Assembly (NCBI GenBank): GCA_022559985.1
Contig: JAFJTR010000040.1
Location: 202,372-266,371 of the forward strand
Origin: Parastagonospora avenae f. sp. tritici 18332-5
Taxonomy: Eukaryota > Ascomycota > Dothideomycetes > Pleosporales > Phaeosphaeriaceae
Direction of reading: 5' to 3'
DNA length: 64,000 bases
Shown one piece after another: positions 44,681-55,328 of the stretch. Within the stretch, counting starts at the first letter, position 1. The number at the start of each line of letters is the position of its first letter. The position numbers and the translations under genes are program-made. The notes under the pieces are model-generated. The model saw only the letters and a list, made by a program, of their open reading frames with translations, searched no databases and had not been told where the DNA came from.

Positions 44681-47131
44681 GTTGGTATGTGGATGGAGCT
44701 GAAGGCTGCCTGTCAGCGTCTGGTAGAAGCGATGATGATGTCAATGCAGAAGATAGAGTGGCGAGAGACTATAAAGAGCGCACGCAATTGTTTGCGCAGT
44801 ACGCGTGGTGTTTGTGGAACCAGCTGCACCCAACGTTGGGCGGTGCGACAGCTTTGCTATGCGCGCTGATGTGACGCGGTCGCAAAACACCACGCTGCGA
44901 CGCGTTCTTGCGCGATTTTGCGGAGACAGAAGCTGCAGGAACTTACAGAAGTTGCAGGAATGTAATAAAATCAAGTGGTTGAGAGAGGTCTGTTTTGCGG
45001 TCAGTATGCGCGCAGGAGCAGTTGATGGCGACGTGATGAACAGCACTCGAACGCGATGACGCCCGAAAGATTCAGACAAGAAGGCGGAGAATGACCTCAA
45101 TGGGCAAATGGAGGCGGGAAAAAGCGTGCAAAAATGTGTTGTGGTGCTGACTATGTTTGCGCGGTGATGCGACTTGGGATATGCAGCCGGGGACTTACCA
45201 CTTGAGAATCTGGAGTGGATTTGTTGTATGAGAGTTTGTATGGGAGGGATTTTGGTGAGCGGCTGTTATGAGCACTGCGGGCAGGTCTCTTTGACCCTGG
45301 AAGGCGCGACGAGGGCACGTGACGCGCTACTAAATGGCTGGAGCCCTGCTTGTTTTGGTTGCCCGCACTTGCTCCCGGCCCAAACGCGCCCCTCCTCGCA
45401 CCTGCCTCCCTTAACACCGCATAGACGGATGGGCTGAACACAGTCGACATGGCTGCCGGGTCAAAACAGTAATTTCCACTGCAAACACGATACTGCGTAC
45501 TCTCGACGCGTCCGTACCATCTCATGCTCTGCTAAGCTCTTCAGCGCCGTCTCGCGGCACATGGACCGCATCATGGACGACGCGAGGCGCTGTTTGCTCT
45601 TCATTCCTGTCTGGCCTGTTTCACGTGGTTAAATTGCACGCAGCAGACAGTGCTGCTTTATTCGTTGGACATGCAGAGGTCGGCTCCTGACCGTTATCTT
45701 AATACCGCGGCTGGCTGGCTGGTGTTGCTCAGGCACCATGCCATCCGCCGGTTGCGCACCGCGCTGCCTGAGGGGGAGCAAGACCCATCTTCGGTGATCT
45801 CAGGCTATCGGAACCTGGCCCGAATGCCAGCCTGTTGCGTCTGCGCGCAGAACGCCCTCGTTGCGCCGGGCGTGATTGATCCCCCGTTGCTGGAGCGAGT
45901 CGCAGAGCGGTCAACAAGTCCGCATTTGGCGACGGAGCTCTTTGCAGTATGGCCAGACCGGGACTGGCTCAGGTCATATATCTACAAGGCGGCTACATAG
46001 CCGTGGCCTTGAAGCTTGTGGTCAAGCTGAGGCTGGGCTGCTGGTATTCCATAGCACGAATCGCTTTTGATAGTACAAACATTGCAAGGGAAGCAGGTGC
46101 ACCAGCCCTTCAAGCGCTTACAGCATGACAGCATGGCTGGCAGTTGCCCGGGGAAACTTTGAGTTTTTCCCGTACCCTTGACTGCCACAAATTTTGAGTC
46201 CATGCAACGTCACAGCGATATTTTGAATTATGCTCGCACAGCAACGATAATCGGTCGTTGATGTCAGTGACCCCGAATACGCAGAGGGCCATACAGAGTC
46301 GGGATTACAAATGCGCCGGGAGCCATGGCTGCGGAATCCGCTACCTATGACGTCTGCCAGTCAGCCATCGCCGTCGCAAGCGCAGTACCACCAGCGGATA
46401 TGCTGCAACACTTCCCGTATACATTCCGTCGCTCAGTCCTGGTTCAATGTTTGCTGTTGCAGGGTGAAATGCCAAACTTCTCTGCATTTTCTAACCTCAG
46501 AGACGTCCAGCCTACCAGCGCCAGGGCGCAACAATCCGTGCCTCTTCATTACAGCGCGCTCATAAAATCTGAAATCTGTTCAAACTGACAGAGACACTAC
46601 AGTGACTCTATGCTAGTGGCCCTACTTCATGTAGAGCGCGCAGGAATGGTTGCGACAGCTGGAGCCAGCTATGCATTCGTCCAGCGGCGAGTTGCAACAT
46701 CAATCCACGGACACGAACAAGCTACGGACATCAATCCAGGCCATGTGAGCCCTTAGCTATGCAACGAAGAATTTCTGACGAATATCGCAATATATCCACA
46801 ACCCAAGACTAGACAAGAACTACTTTTAGCAACCCATCTAGACAAACCATCTCCACCATCAACAGAAGCCCTCCCACCGACCCAGCCATCGTTGACACTA
46901 TGCTCCAGTCAGAAGAATGTTTCCGTCACTGCTCTGAAGTTCCAGCATGTCAAATGCGCTCGAATGTCTAGTGTCCACGGTTCTGATAGCTGCAGGGGAA
47001 CTGGCTCAGTTGCATACAAAATAGGGTGTACCCCCCCTGGTTCCGATAACACAGTAACATTTCCTCTCATGTAGTGCTTATAAGGTTCCAAGACGTGGTG
47101 GTACCTCAGTATCAATCAGGGCTCGTTCAAG
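44681..47131. other. 2.4-kb intergenic region, no supported gene
   Basis: Between the nhp6 start and the CENP-H stop. The best frame, 45650-46000 (+, 116 codons), has no motif, no splice context and a composition that could be chance. The first few hundred bases are presumably the nhp6 promoter. Confidence 0.5.
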
Positions 47132-47987
47132 TCAACTATCATCCTCGTCATCCATAACCAGCTCGGTCAACCCTTCGTCGGCTGCCCAGTTGATTCCACT
47201 GCCCACGACCATCGCCGAGAGAACACCTTTGAGCGTCTTCATCCTCCTTCTTGATTCTCGCAATTCTCTCTCCACAGCGCTGACCTGGTCGCGCAGTCGT
47301 GGGTCTTCTATGTCCTTGACCGATTGCGCCTTCATGTCTTCCGCCAATGCGAGCATTTCGGCAGCAAGCTCACGATTATTACGGCCTGCGACGATGTTTG
47401 CTTGTCCCGCCGTATTCATGGTCCGCTGAGTGGAAACGAGCTTAGATGTCAATGAGCCATGTACCATCGAAACCGCATCACTCTCAGCAATCAAGGGCAG
47501 TATGCGTCTGCAACAGTCAGAACAATCACGTGTACACCCAAGAGTCAATGTACTTTTCAGCAAACCCAGTTCGTTCTCCGCCATGAACAGCTTTGAGCAC
47601 CGGGTCCATGACCAGTACGTTGTGGGAAATCCTGTTGCGTAGGTCATATTCTGCCTTAGCTTCCATGGCTTCGCGTTGCGCCATGGTCAGCTGGGCTTGC
47701 AGCTCATCATCTGAAAGCTCAGAAGAATCCACCACGTGTGCTACAACCGTTTTAGCGCTTCAACAAAAAACAATACAGCGCGATTGCGGACCTGATTGCT
47801 GTGCCTGCAGGAGGCTCAGCTCGAGCTCCAGTTCCTTCAACTGATCATAGAGCTGCAATGCTAGCTTCTCGGTTTCAGAGAAGGCGAACGCGTCGCTGTA
47901 ATCTGTTTGGAGTAGATCTGCGTAGTCGTTTGGGGCTTGTAGCTTTGCAGTCGCGTCAATCATTTCAACATCAAATTTGGTGGCCAT
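47132..47987 (-). CDS. CENP-H: Inner-kinetochore subunit CENP-H (Fta3/Mcm16-like)
   Basis: Exons 47792-47987, 47554-47740 and 47132-47507 (introns of 51 and 46 nt) give 252 aa. The start MATKFDVEMIDATAKLQ is preferred; an in-frame ATG 50 codons upstream (48137) would add a basic extension. The body is mostly coiled coil (YDQLKELELELSLLQAQQ, NRELAAEMLALAEDMKAQ). The C-terminal signature LKGVLSAMVVGSGINWAADEGLTELVMDD matches the CENP-H family, where a hydrophobic helix is followed by a G-x-N/D-W-A motif. CENP-H belongs to the constitutive centromere-associated network linking centromeric chromatin to the outer kinetochore. The first intron has an atypical GTCCGC donor. It is divergent from atg11. 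Confidence 0.82.
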
Positions 47988-48213
47988 TTTGATCGCGACA
48001 ATGTCAAATTGTTTGACACGCGACTGTGATAGCGATGCAGCTGACCGCAATGGTTCACTATGATCCAAGTCCATGTGACCCGTGCGCGAAGCCCTGCGTC
48101 GAAGCGCCTTGGCGGGTGATCGGTACCTAATGCTCACGCCTCAATACACAACTCCTTTTGTATCTCACTCTAGGGTTGCAACACTCTATCACTCAGTGGG
48201 AGGGCAAGTCTGG
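47988..48213. promoter_or_regulatory. Shared divergent promoter, CENP-H gene and atg11
   Basis: 226 bp lie between the preferred start codons. If the CENP-H start at 48137 is used, only 76 bp remain, which favours the shorter CENP-H. No specific binding site is claimed. Confidence 0.5.
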
Positions 48214-51200
48214 ATGTCACTGCAGATAGCTGTAGCCCATACAGGCCAGCGCCTCGACGCTGATCCTGTCGCATTTAGCTCTGTAGATGCGCTCAAGCAC
48301 TGGATCGCGAGAGCTTTCGAGATACCGCCCGAGTCACAGATATTGCTGACTCCAGGTGGCAAACATGTCAAGGTGCAAGCGCTGCTGACCGAGGTATGTC
48401 GGTTGCCGCAAGTCGCATCTCTATCCGTCTAACATGTGCCTTTCTAGAAAGAGATATTTGTATACAGTCGCGAGCTGTCAAACAACCCCAAGGCTGCCGT
48501 ATCGTCCACACCGCTTCCAGACGTCTTCACGCCAGATGACCCTCCGAATACGCTCTCAAACAACACCGACCTCGGAGCATGGCAGACCCTCTTTCAAGCC
48601 CGCCGCGACTGGGCCTTCAACGTCCTCGAGAAGTCGCACTCCATGTCACGCATCGCGACCAAGTACTTCGCCGAGCAAGCAACGATAGCGAAGGGCACTC
48701 AGATTGCGGTGGGGAACCATGACTCGCACATCCAGGGACTGGATTCCAAGTACAAGGCCGCCAAAGAGTGGTTCGATGGGGTCGAGAAGGAGGCAGGAGA
48801 CAATCTGCGGAGACTTGATGCCGATTTTGGTCAGCTAGGAGGCATACCAGCAAAGGGCGAGTTCGCGCAATTTCTGGCCAAGGAGATGCGCTCGGCAGAA
48901 GCAGCACAGAATGCTCGCAAGAGTGCGCCATCCAGGACCGCATCCTTGCAAGAATTCTTGGACATAGATGCGGTCAAGAGGGCGACGGGCACCAGCAAGC
49001 GCGTGAGGGAGGCGATAAGGAAGCGCATGGCAGGTATGAACACACAGCTAGAGAAGATTGGCACCGATTATCAGGAGGTGCTAGGCGCAGTTGGTCAAAG
49101 TCAAAGTCGATCGCTGGTGGACGACTCGGAGGAGCCTTTACGCCTGTACAATGAGATCGATGCAGTCGCTAAGAAAGTTGAATCCGACTTTGAGCATGTC
49201 ATGGGACTCGAGGCAAGCTCGAAGTCGGTCGCCCAAGTCTCGAAAATGGCACTCTTGCACACACGAAATTTCTTGCCCGCAATCAAAGAGTACAGCGTGG
49301 AGATGGGCGATTTACTGCGGAGGTCGGTGGAGCAGAAGGACTTTGCCGTTCGGAACTCAGTCGAGAGCATGCAGGGCATCACCAACATCGAATCCGTCAT
49401 CACGAGTATAAACGCGGAGCTCGACGCTTTCGGCATACCAGACGAGGGTGTTGCCGCTTTCGAACTCATCTCGCTGGTCGGACGATTACCTTACGTATAT
49501 GGTACTCTGCTTATCGAGGCAGTGCGCCGACGCGAGTGGACAGAGCGACTGCAGAAAGACACCTCATCCCTTGCTGAAGAGATGGCAACATTTCAGGAAG
49601 AGGAGGAACGACGGCGGAAAAAATGGCTGAAACCTATCGCAGAGGTCGTGAACCTAGAAGCAGTACAAGGGGGTATTGTTGGTTTTGAGATGAACGTTCA
49701 ACCTGAGAAGAATATTTGGCCAGTAGTCAGCCGTGAAGATCTCCTCGACTATCATCAGATATTACAAGGACTAGAGGGCCAAAACACCGAAGCCGAGGCC
49801 CTTGGGCATGCCATTAAAGATCTTGATCGTCCGACGAAGCAGCAGATCAAGCGTGCGAAGAACTTCAAAATGGGCAGCGTCCACGAGCCCGCCTTTGGCA
49901 AGGCTTCTGCGCTCATGGTTCGAGGCGACGACGAACTGCGGGTAATAAAGGAGGCTAATCTAAAGCTCGAGGACGAGCTCAGAGGTTCCAAGAGTAGGGT
50001 ACGCAGGCTCGAAGACCTACTTCATCGTCAAAGCCAGAGCAGCAGACTTTCCATAGGAGGTCCACCGCCATCCTTTGGCGTTCAAAGTCCTGGGGATCCA
50101 TCAAATCTGGCGCTAGAAACTGCTTCACCTAAGCCATTCGAAGAACATTCGCGGAGGTCCTCTGTCTCTTCGCGACGCTTCTCGACAAACCAGGGCCAGG
50201 ATGATAAGCGCCGTGTTGTCCGTCTTGAACAAGAACTAGCAGCTGAGAAAGAGGCGCGAGCGAATTTGGAAAAGCAAGCCCAGGCGCGCAGAGATGAAGA
50301 TGCAGAGTCACAGCGACGTTTTGAAGAGGCAATGTCAACCAAGAACAACATCATGGAGAACATGAAGGCTCAGCAACGGGAATTTACAGACGAACGGAGA
50401 TCTCTCGAGAGTGAAATCCAGGCTTACAAGACTAAGATCGAGGAGGCTGAAGATGAGCTTGATCGTGTGCTCGGAAGCAGAGATCATGAACGTACAGGAG
50501 TTGATGCCCGTCTTCAGGAGCTTGCCTCTGAACTAGAAAAGGCTCGTAATGAAGCTGCAGAGCACAGCAGAAATGCTGAGACGCGGGTTGCATCTTTGCA
50601 ATCCGAGTTGGACAAGCGCATCCAAGCGCATACACAGCACATGGAATCTCTTGCCACGGTCCTTACTCAATTAGCTCCTGACGAGAGCGTCCCTGAAGAG
50701 CACACTGCACTAGTGAGCCGGCTCGAGGATTTGGCTGCACGATCTTTCAGCCACCAAAAGGAGCTGGAACAGGCAGTCGCAATAGCAAAGTCTGAGAACC
50801 ACAACACTCGCGCGCAAATGGAAGAGCAAGAGAACAAGCTCAAATCGCGCACCACGGATCACGAAAAGGAGATCTCAGCTGTTCGTGAACAGCTCGAAAC
50901 TGAACAAGCGAAGTTCGTCTCCATCAGTTCGGAGCTCGAAGATGAGCGCAACCAACTTCACGACATCCGCGCTAAGTTTGCCGAAGGCGAGACTGGCTCT
51001 GAAGAGCTGCGCAAGCGCGTCGAGGAGGAAGAAACAAAGGTCGGCCGTCTCAAGATCGAATTGGCAGAGAAGAATTCACACATCAATGGGCTTGACATTG
51101 AGCTTATGCGCCTTGAGAAGAAAGTGCTCAAGTATGAAGAGCTCGATTCCTCTCGCACGCATCAACGGGTCGCTCGCGCAAGGGAGCTCAGCCAACGGCT

Positions 51201-52653
51201 ATATACGCAGCATGAGCGTCTCGTCCGCTTGCTTGAGGCACTAGGCTTTGTCATCATTCAGGAGAATGGGGAGATGGTACTACAACGAGCATCCAAGCTC
51301 GGCAGCAGTACTGTAATGTCAGACACGAATGCTGGACTAAGCCGAAGCACGACCACGCCTTCACCAACACCATTAAAGCGCTTCCTTGATGATATTGGAG
51401 ACCTCTCTTTCCTGCAATGGACCGAGTCGGCAAGCCCAGAGGAGGAAGATCGGCGATACAAGGAGCTCATCGACAAGCTGGACATGTTCAACCTTGAGAC
51501 CTTCAGTGATGCAGTTGCAAAACGCATGCGTGACATGGAGCATACTGCTCGGAAGTGGCAGAAAGAAGCTCGTGCTTATCGCGACAAGTCTCATCGTTTC
51601 CAGGCGGACGCTCACGATAAGATTGCATACCGCTCATTCAAAGAGGGCGATCTTGCGCTTTTCCTACCTACCCGCAACAACGCCCATCGTCCTTGGGCAG
51701 CATTCAATGTCGGAGCACCACACTTCTTCCTTCGTGAGCAAGACTCACATCGCTTGCATGGCAAAGAATGGCTCGTCGCGCGCATTTCCAAGGTAGAGGA
51801 GCGTGTGGTAGACCTATCCAAGACCCTCGAAAGCGGTCCACGAGCATCTCTTGATGGACGATCAATTGCCTCCAGTAATGCAGTCTCATTCGAGGATGAC
51901 AACCCGTTCGAGCTCTCAGACGGCCTACGCTGGTACTTGCTTGACGCCACAGAAGAAAAGCCTATGGCGCCAGGTACACCTGGTATCAAGGGTGCAGTCA
52001 CGGTCAAGAGCAGTCTCGAAACCGGTCAAGGCGAAATGCAACGTGCCAAGAAGAAGTCTTCAATGGACCCTGCAACCCAACTCGGCAAATCCCTCGATAG
52101 CCGTCGCAGCAGTGGCAACAGCAAGAAGAGCGTGCCAGTCGTAGGTGGTAAACCATCGGCTGAAGCCCTATCACCCGGCGAAAATGCAGACTCAAATCCC
52201 AACTCCAACACAGCAACGCGCGGTGCAAGTCCGGCTGGCGCACACGGACCAAGTCACCTCCGAGAAACCGAGACAAGCAACAACAACGGAAATGAAGCGG
52301 TGGCAGCCAGGATAGTAGAAGACCAAGAAGGACTAAACGTACGCAAGGACTTACTCTGGGGACCTTAGCTTCATACCTAAGCTCCCCGTCGCAGTCTGTG
52401 TCAACAAGGCTGACGTACGTCCCAGGCTCATCATCCCAATCTCAGTCGCCAACACACGCCGCAGAAGCCTGGGCCATCGAGCAGTGCCATGTTACGATCT
52501 GCAAATGCTTCACCAGTGAAGAATAGAGTGAGCAGTCAGAGTGATCAGAGTCCGAGGAGACAGCCGCCGGCTCAGCGGAAAGGAAGTATATGGGACAGCT
52601 TCTTCCAGTACGATATCGAGTACTCAGGCGGCAACGGCAAGGCTAAGAAGTAG
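48214..52653 (+). CDS. atg11: Autophagy-related scaffold protein Atg11
   Basis: Exons 48214-48393, 48448-52338 and 52426-52653 (introns of 54 and 87 nt) give 1432 aa. The N-terminus (MSLQIAVAHTGQRLDADPVAF) forms the ubiquitin-like start, followed by the Atg17-like helical region (WAFNVLEKSHSMSRIATKYF). Long coiled coils occupy the middle. The C-terminal claw region shows FKEGDLALFLPTRN, WAAFNVGAPHFFL and WLVARISKVEERVV. The last exon is inferred from frame continuity and ends with the plausible tail GSIWDSFFQYDIEYSGG; without it translation stops at 52368. Atg11 tethers cargo receptors to the Atg1 kinase and phagophore assembly site in selective autophagy (mitophagy, pexophagy, Cvt). Confidence 0.94.
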
Positions 52654-54722
52654 ACGGGACTCTTCATATCAGGACTGGGCATTGTCTGCATGCATAGCAT
52701 AGCACAGCATAGCGAAGGGCGCTCTATCATAGACTTTTGTGTTTACATCTGATAAGATTTAGGAGGTACATGTGGTCATTTCCCAGCTTGCAATATGCAA
52801 TCAACATTCCAACACACAGACTTACACAATTCATCACATCTCATCCTATCCTATCCTGATCTTCCAACACTTGACACATGAAACATCGCCACAAACGATC
52901 GACGACGCAAATCTTCCTGTCCTGTCGATCCCAGCACTATCGAAACCCACCCCTTCGGGTCGCTTTTGATCACCAGTCAAATAAGCTCTGCGAGTGAAGC
53001 TTATCGCTGCTGGTCGAGTGCTTGGGTAGGCATTCGTCACACGCTGTGGAATGCTTGTGACGACACACACGTCACCGAGTGGCGCGTGGAATGCAATATG
53101 TGGCGAGTGAGTAACGTGGTAGTGTGACGCTGGTATGCGGGCCGTGGAGATCGTGGTTGATCAAATGTACGCACGTATGTTGGATGCGTCCTTCTATACC
53201 GTAGATCGATGGTGTGATTTTCCTCACTGCTCTTCCGATTGATGGTATGGCACACGTGTTCTCCGTGTGAGGCTTCATACATGCGTCCCTACTACCGCAC
53301 CTCCTCTCTCATATATTACCAAACATATTAACTAGGAAGTACGACATATACGCACCATCCACGGAATTCCCAGGGAAATAAACATTGCGCACATCAATCC
53401 ATTCCAACGGGATCGTCCATCCTGCATCCTGCATGAGTCGAACTGACTTGCGCGATCAGCACTGCAACATCTTGTCTCACACCAGCGCCTGTGCGATCAG
53501 CGAAAAATCCTTGGGTCATGGCACAGAAATGCTTGTCTCGTCGTTGCGCAAGTGCAAGTGGAAAGTTCCACAGCGATTTGCATGCGTTCCACAGTAAATC
53601 TGTGGAATGCTAAAGGTCGATCAAGCGCGTATCAAGCCTTTTCGACACAAAGCTTGTCATCTTATCCGGATTCCGTCCGAACATCTGAATTGGTGTTTGC
53701 GCAAGTGCCGAAACTGAATGTGCGCATTGCATTACATTCCTCGGTGAAGTGCCGTGACTTACACGTGACGCTGGCAATTCACCTCGGGAATCGGGAAGCG
53801 CGGCTCGACCGGGCGGAGCGGGAAAGCCGAGCTGCATATTACAATATCTTGGCGCATCGGAAAAGTGGCGAGAGCATACACCGGATATGCATCGGAGGAC
53901 CTGTGGGTAACCGATAGTCTAGAAGGTTCTGCGTCGTCAGTGTGTGTCAGTGTGTGTGGGCTGATCACACCGCTCACGGACAATGTGGAGGGAAACTTTG
54001 TAAAGTGTTTGTAACGACTAAGGTTGGCAAAAAAATATCCATTTTTGTGACAAACGTTGTCCGCTAATAATAAACTAGAGTAAAATCGCTGACCGCCTGT
54101 GCGCCTCGCTTGCGAAAATGATGGAAAGTTGGTCGTAGCACTTGCTTGTGCATTCGTGAACTGACACGATCGCAGCCCAATGCCAAGGAGCGAACGTGGA
54201 CGCAAGGTCGCCCATGCGCTTTTGTTAAGTATACCCCTGTCTTTTCACCGTGGAAGAACGCCGAAGGGAGACCGAGATATGTAATGAGAAGCGCAAACCA
54301 CCTGATCGAGTCAGAGAGGCGTTGGGGTATTGCGCAAAGTAAGAGTTGGGTATCCAGCAGTAGTAGCAGAGTAGAGATGACAGAAGTAGTAGAAGTGGAG
54401 AATGTGCAAACTTGTTGCGAGCAGTCGAGAAACATGCAGTTTGTCGAAGCGAAGGATGAGTTGAGATGTGTCGTGGCGTGTCGTTCGTGTGATGCCTTAC
54501 GACCTTCGGGCCGAAGGGTCGTGTGGTCGTAATCATGTGGACCGGCCGATGGACAGAGCGGAGTCTAGTGAGCAGCACGGTCTAGACTATAGACCCGCAA
54601 ATGTCGCGGTGCGCTCAGAACGTTATTCAAACGGCACGAGCACGAGCTGATTCGGGCGGAGTGGGCTGTGCAGCGGCGGTAATGACGCCGCCAAGAAACG
54701 GACGAAAGTGTCGAGGTGCCGC
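52654..54722. other. 2-kb intergenic region, no supported gene
   Basis: Downstream of atg11. The reading frames (53385-53597, 53759-54205 and others) are short, overlap and carry no domain. A near-perfect inverted repeat lies at 54499-54522 (ACGACCTTCGG / CCGAAGGGTCGT with a bulged base). It may hold a non-coding transcript, but nothing shows this. Confidence 0.5.
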
Positions 54723-55328
54723 TCAGCGCGAGAAGATGCCGGAGAAGCGCTTGGTGCGTCGGCGCACGCGCGACATCATGTTGACCTTGTACGGCTCGGA
54801 GAGCGATGCGTGTCGCACGCTGCTGACGTCGGCACTGGAGGAGTCGCTCGGGGTGGCAATGCTGGTCTCCTCCTCGTCTTCGCGCGAGATGGGGTATGGT
54901 GATACGGGCGAAGACTCGCCGTTCGCAGGGAAGAAGTAGCGGTCCAGACGGGAGTTCATGGCACGGTTCTTCTCTGACGCTGCTACGACAAGGCTGCTCT
55001 TGCTGCCGACGCTGGTGGCACTGTCGGTTCGGGTGACTTCGTCAAGACGGATGTCGCGACGAGCTGCGTTGAGAGATGTGGAGTGGGCGCGCGCAAGTCC
55101 TGAAAGAGATCCAACGGGAGGCGCTGGACCGTCACCAATGAGGCGGTACTCGAACTCGGAGACATGGCCCTGGCAGTATGGGCAGTACTCGACCTTGACT
55201 TCCCATCCTGAGATGCCCAGCTTCTTTCCGCAGGTGGAGAGATTGCTGGATGGAGTGCAAGGACGGACGAGATGGTACCAGCGGTGCTGGCAGGGGAGGA
55301 CAGTGACGCAAAGTTCGGCGACGCACAT
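54723..55328 (-). CDS. Fungal-type cysteine-cluster protein of unknown function
   Basis: A single open frame; the start at 55328 (MCVAELCVTVLPCQHRWYHL) is preferred over 55463 because the cysteine motif begins immediately, giving 201 aa. The first ~55 residues contain C2, C7, C13, H15, C24, C33, C49 and C52 (ending VEYCPYCQG), a zinc-binding-like pattern common in small uncharacterised ascomycete proteins. The rest is Ser/Asp/Arg-rich and disordered, with a basic C-terminus (SRVRRRTKRFSGIFSR) that could be a nuclear or membrane-binding signal. No enzyme motif. Metal binding is inferred from spacing only. Confidence 0.6.
   Translation of the reverse strand: MCVAELCVTVLPCQHRWYHLVRPCTPSSNLSTCGKKLGISGWEVKVEYCPYCQGHVSEFEYRLIGDGPAPPVGSLSGLARAHSTSLNAARRDIRLDEVTRTDSATSVGSKSSLVVAASEKNRAMNSRLDRYFFPANGESSPVSPYPISREDEEETSIATPSDSSSADVSSVRHASLSEPYKVNMMSRVRRRTKRFSGIFSR

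Noticed and set aside
45650..46000. 116-codon plus-strand frame
   Set aside because: No signal peptide or motif; isolated in a 2.4-kb spacer without promoter or splice features.
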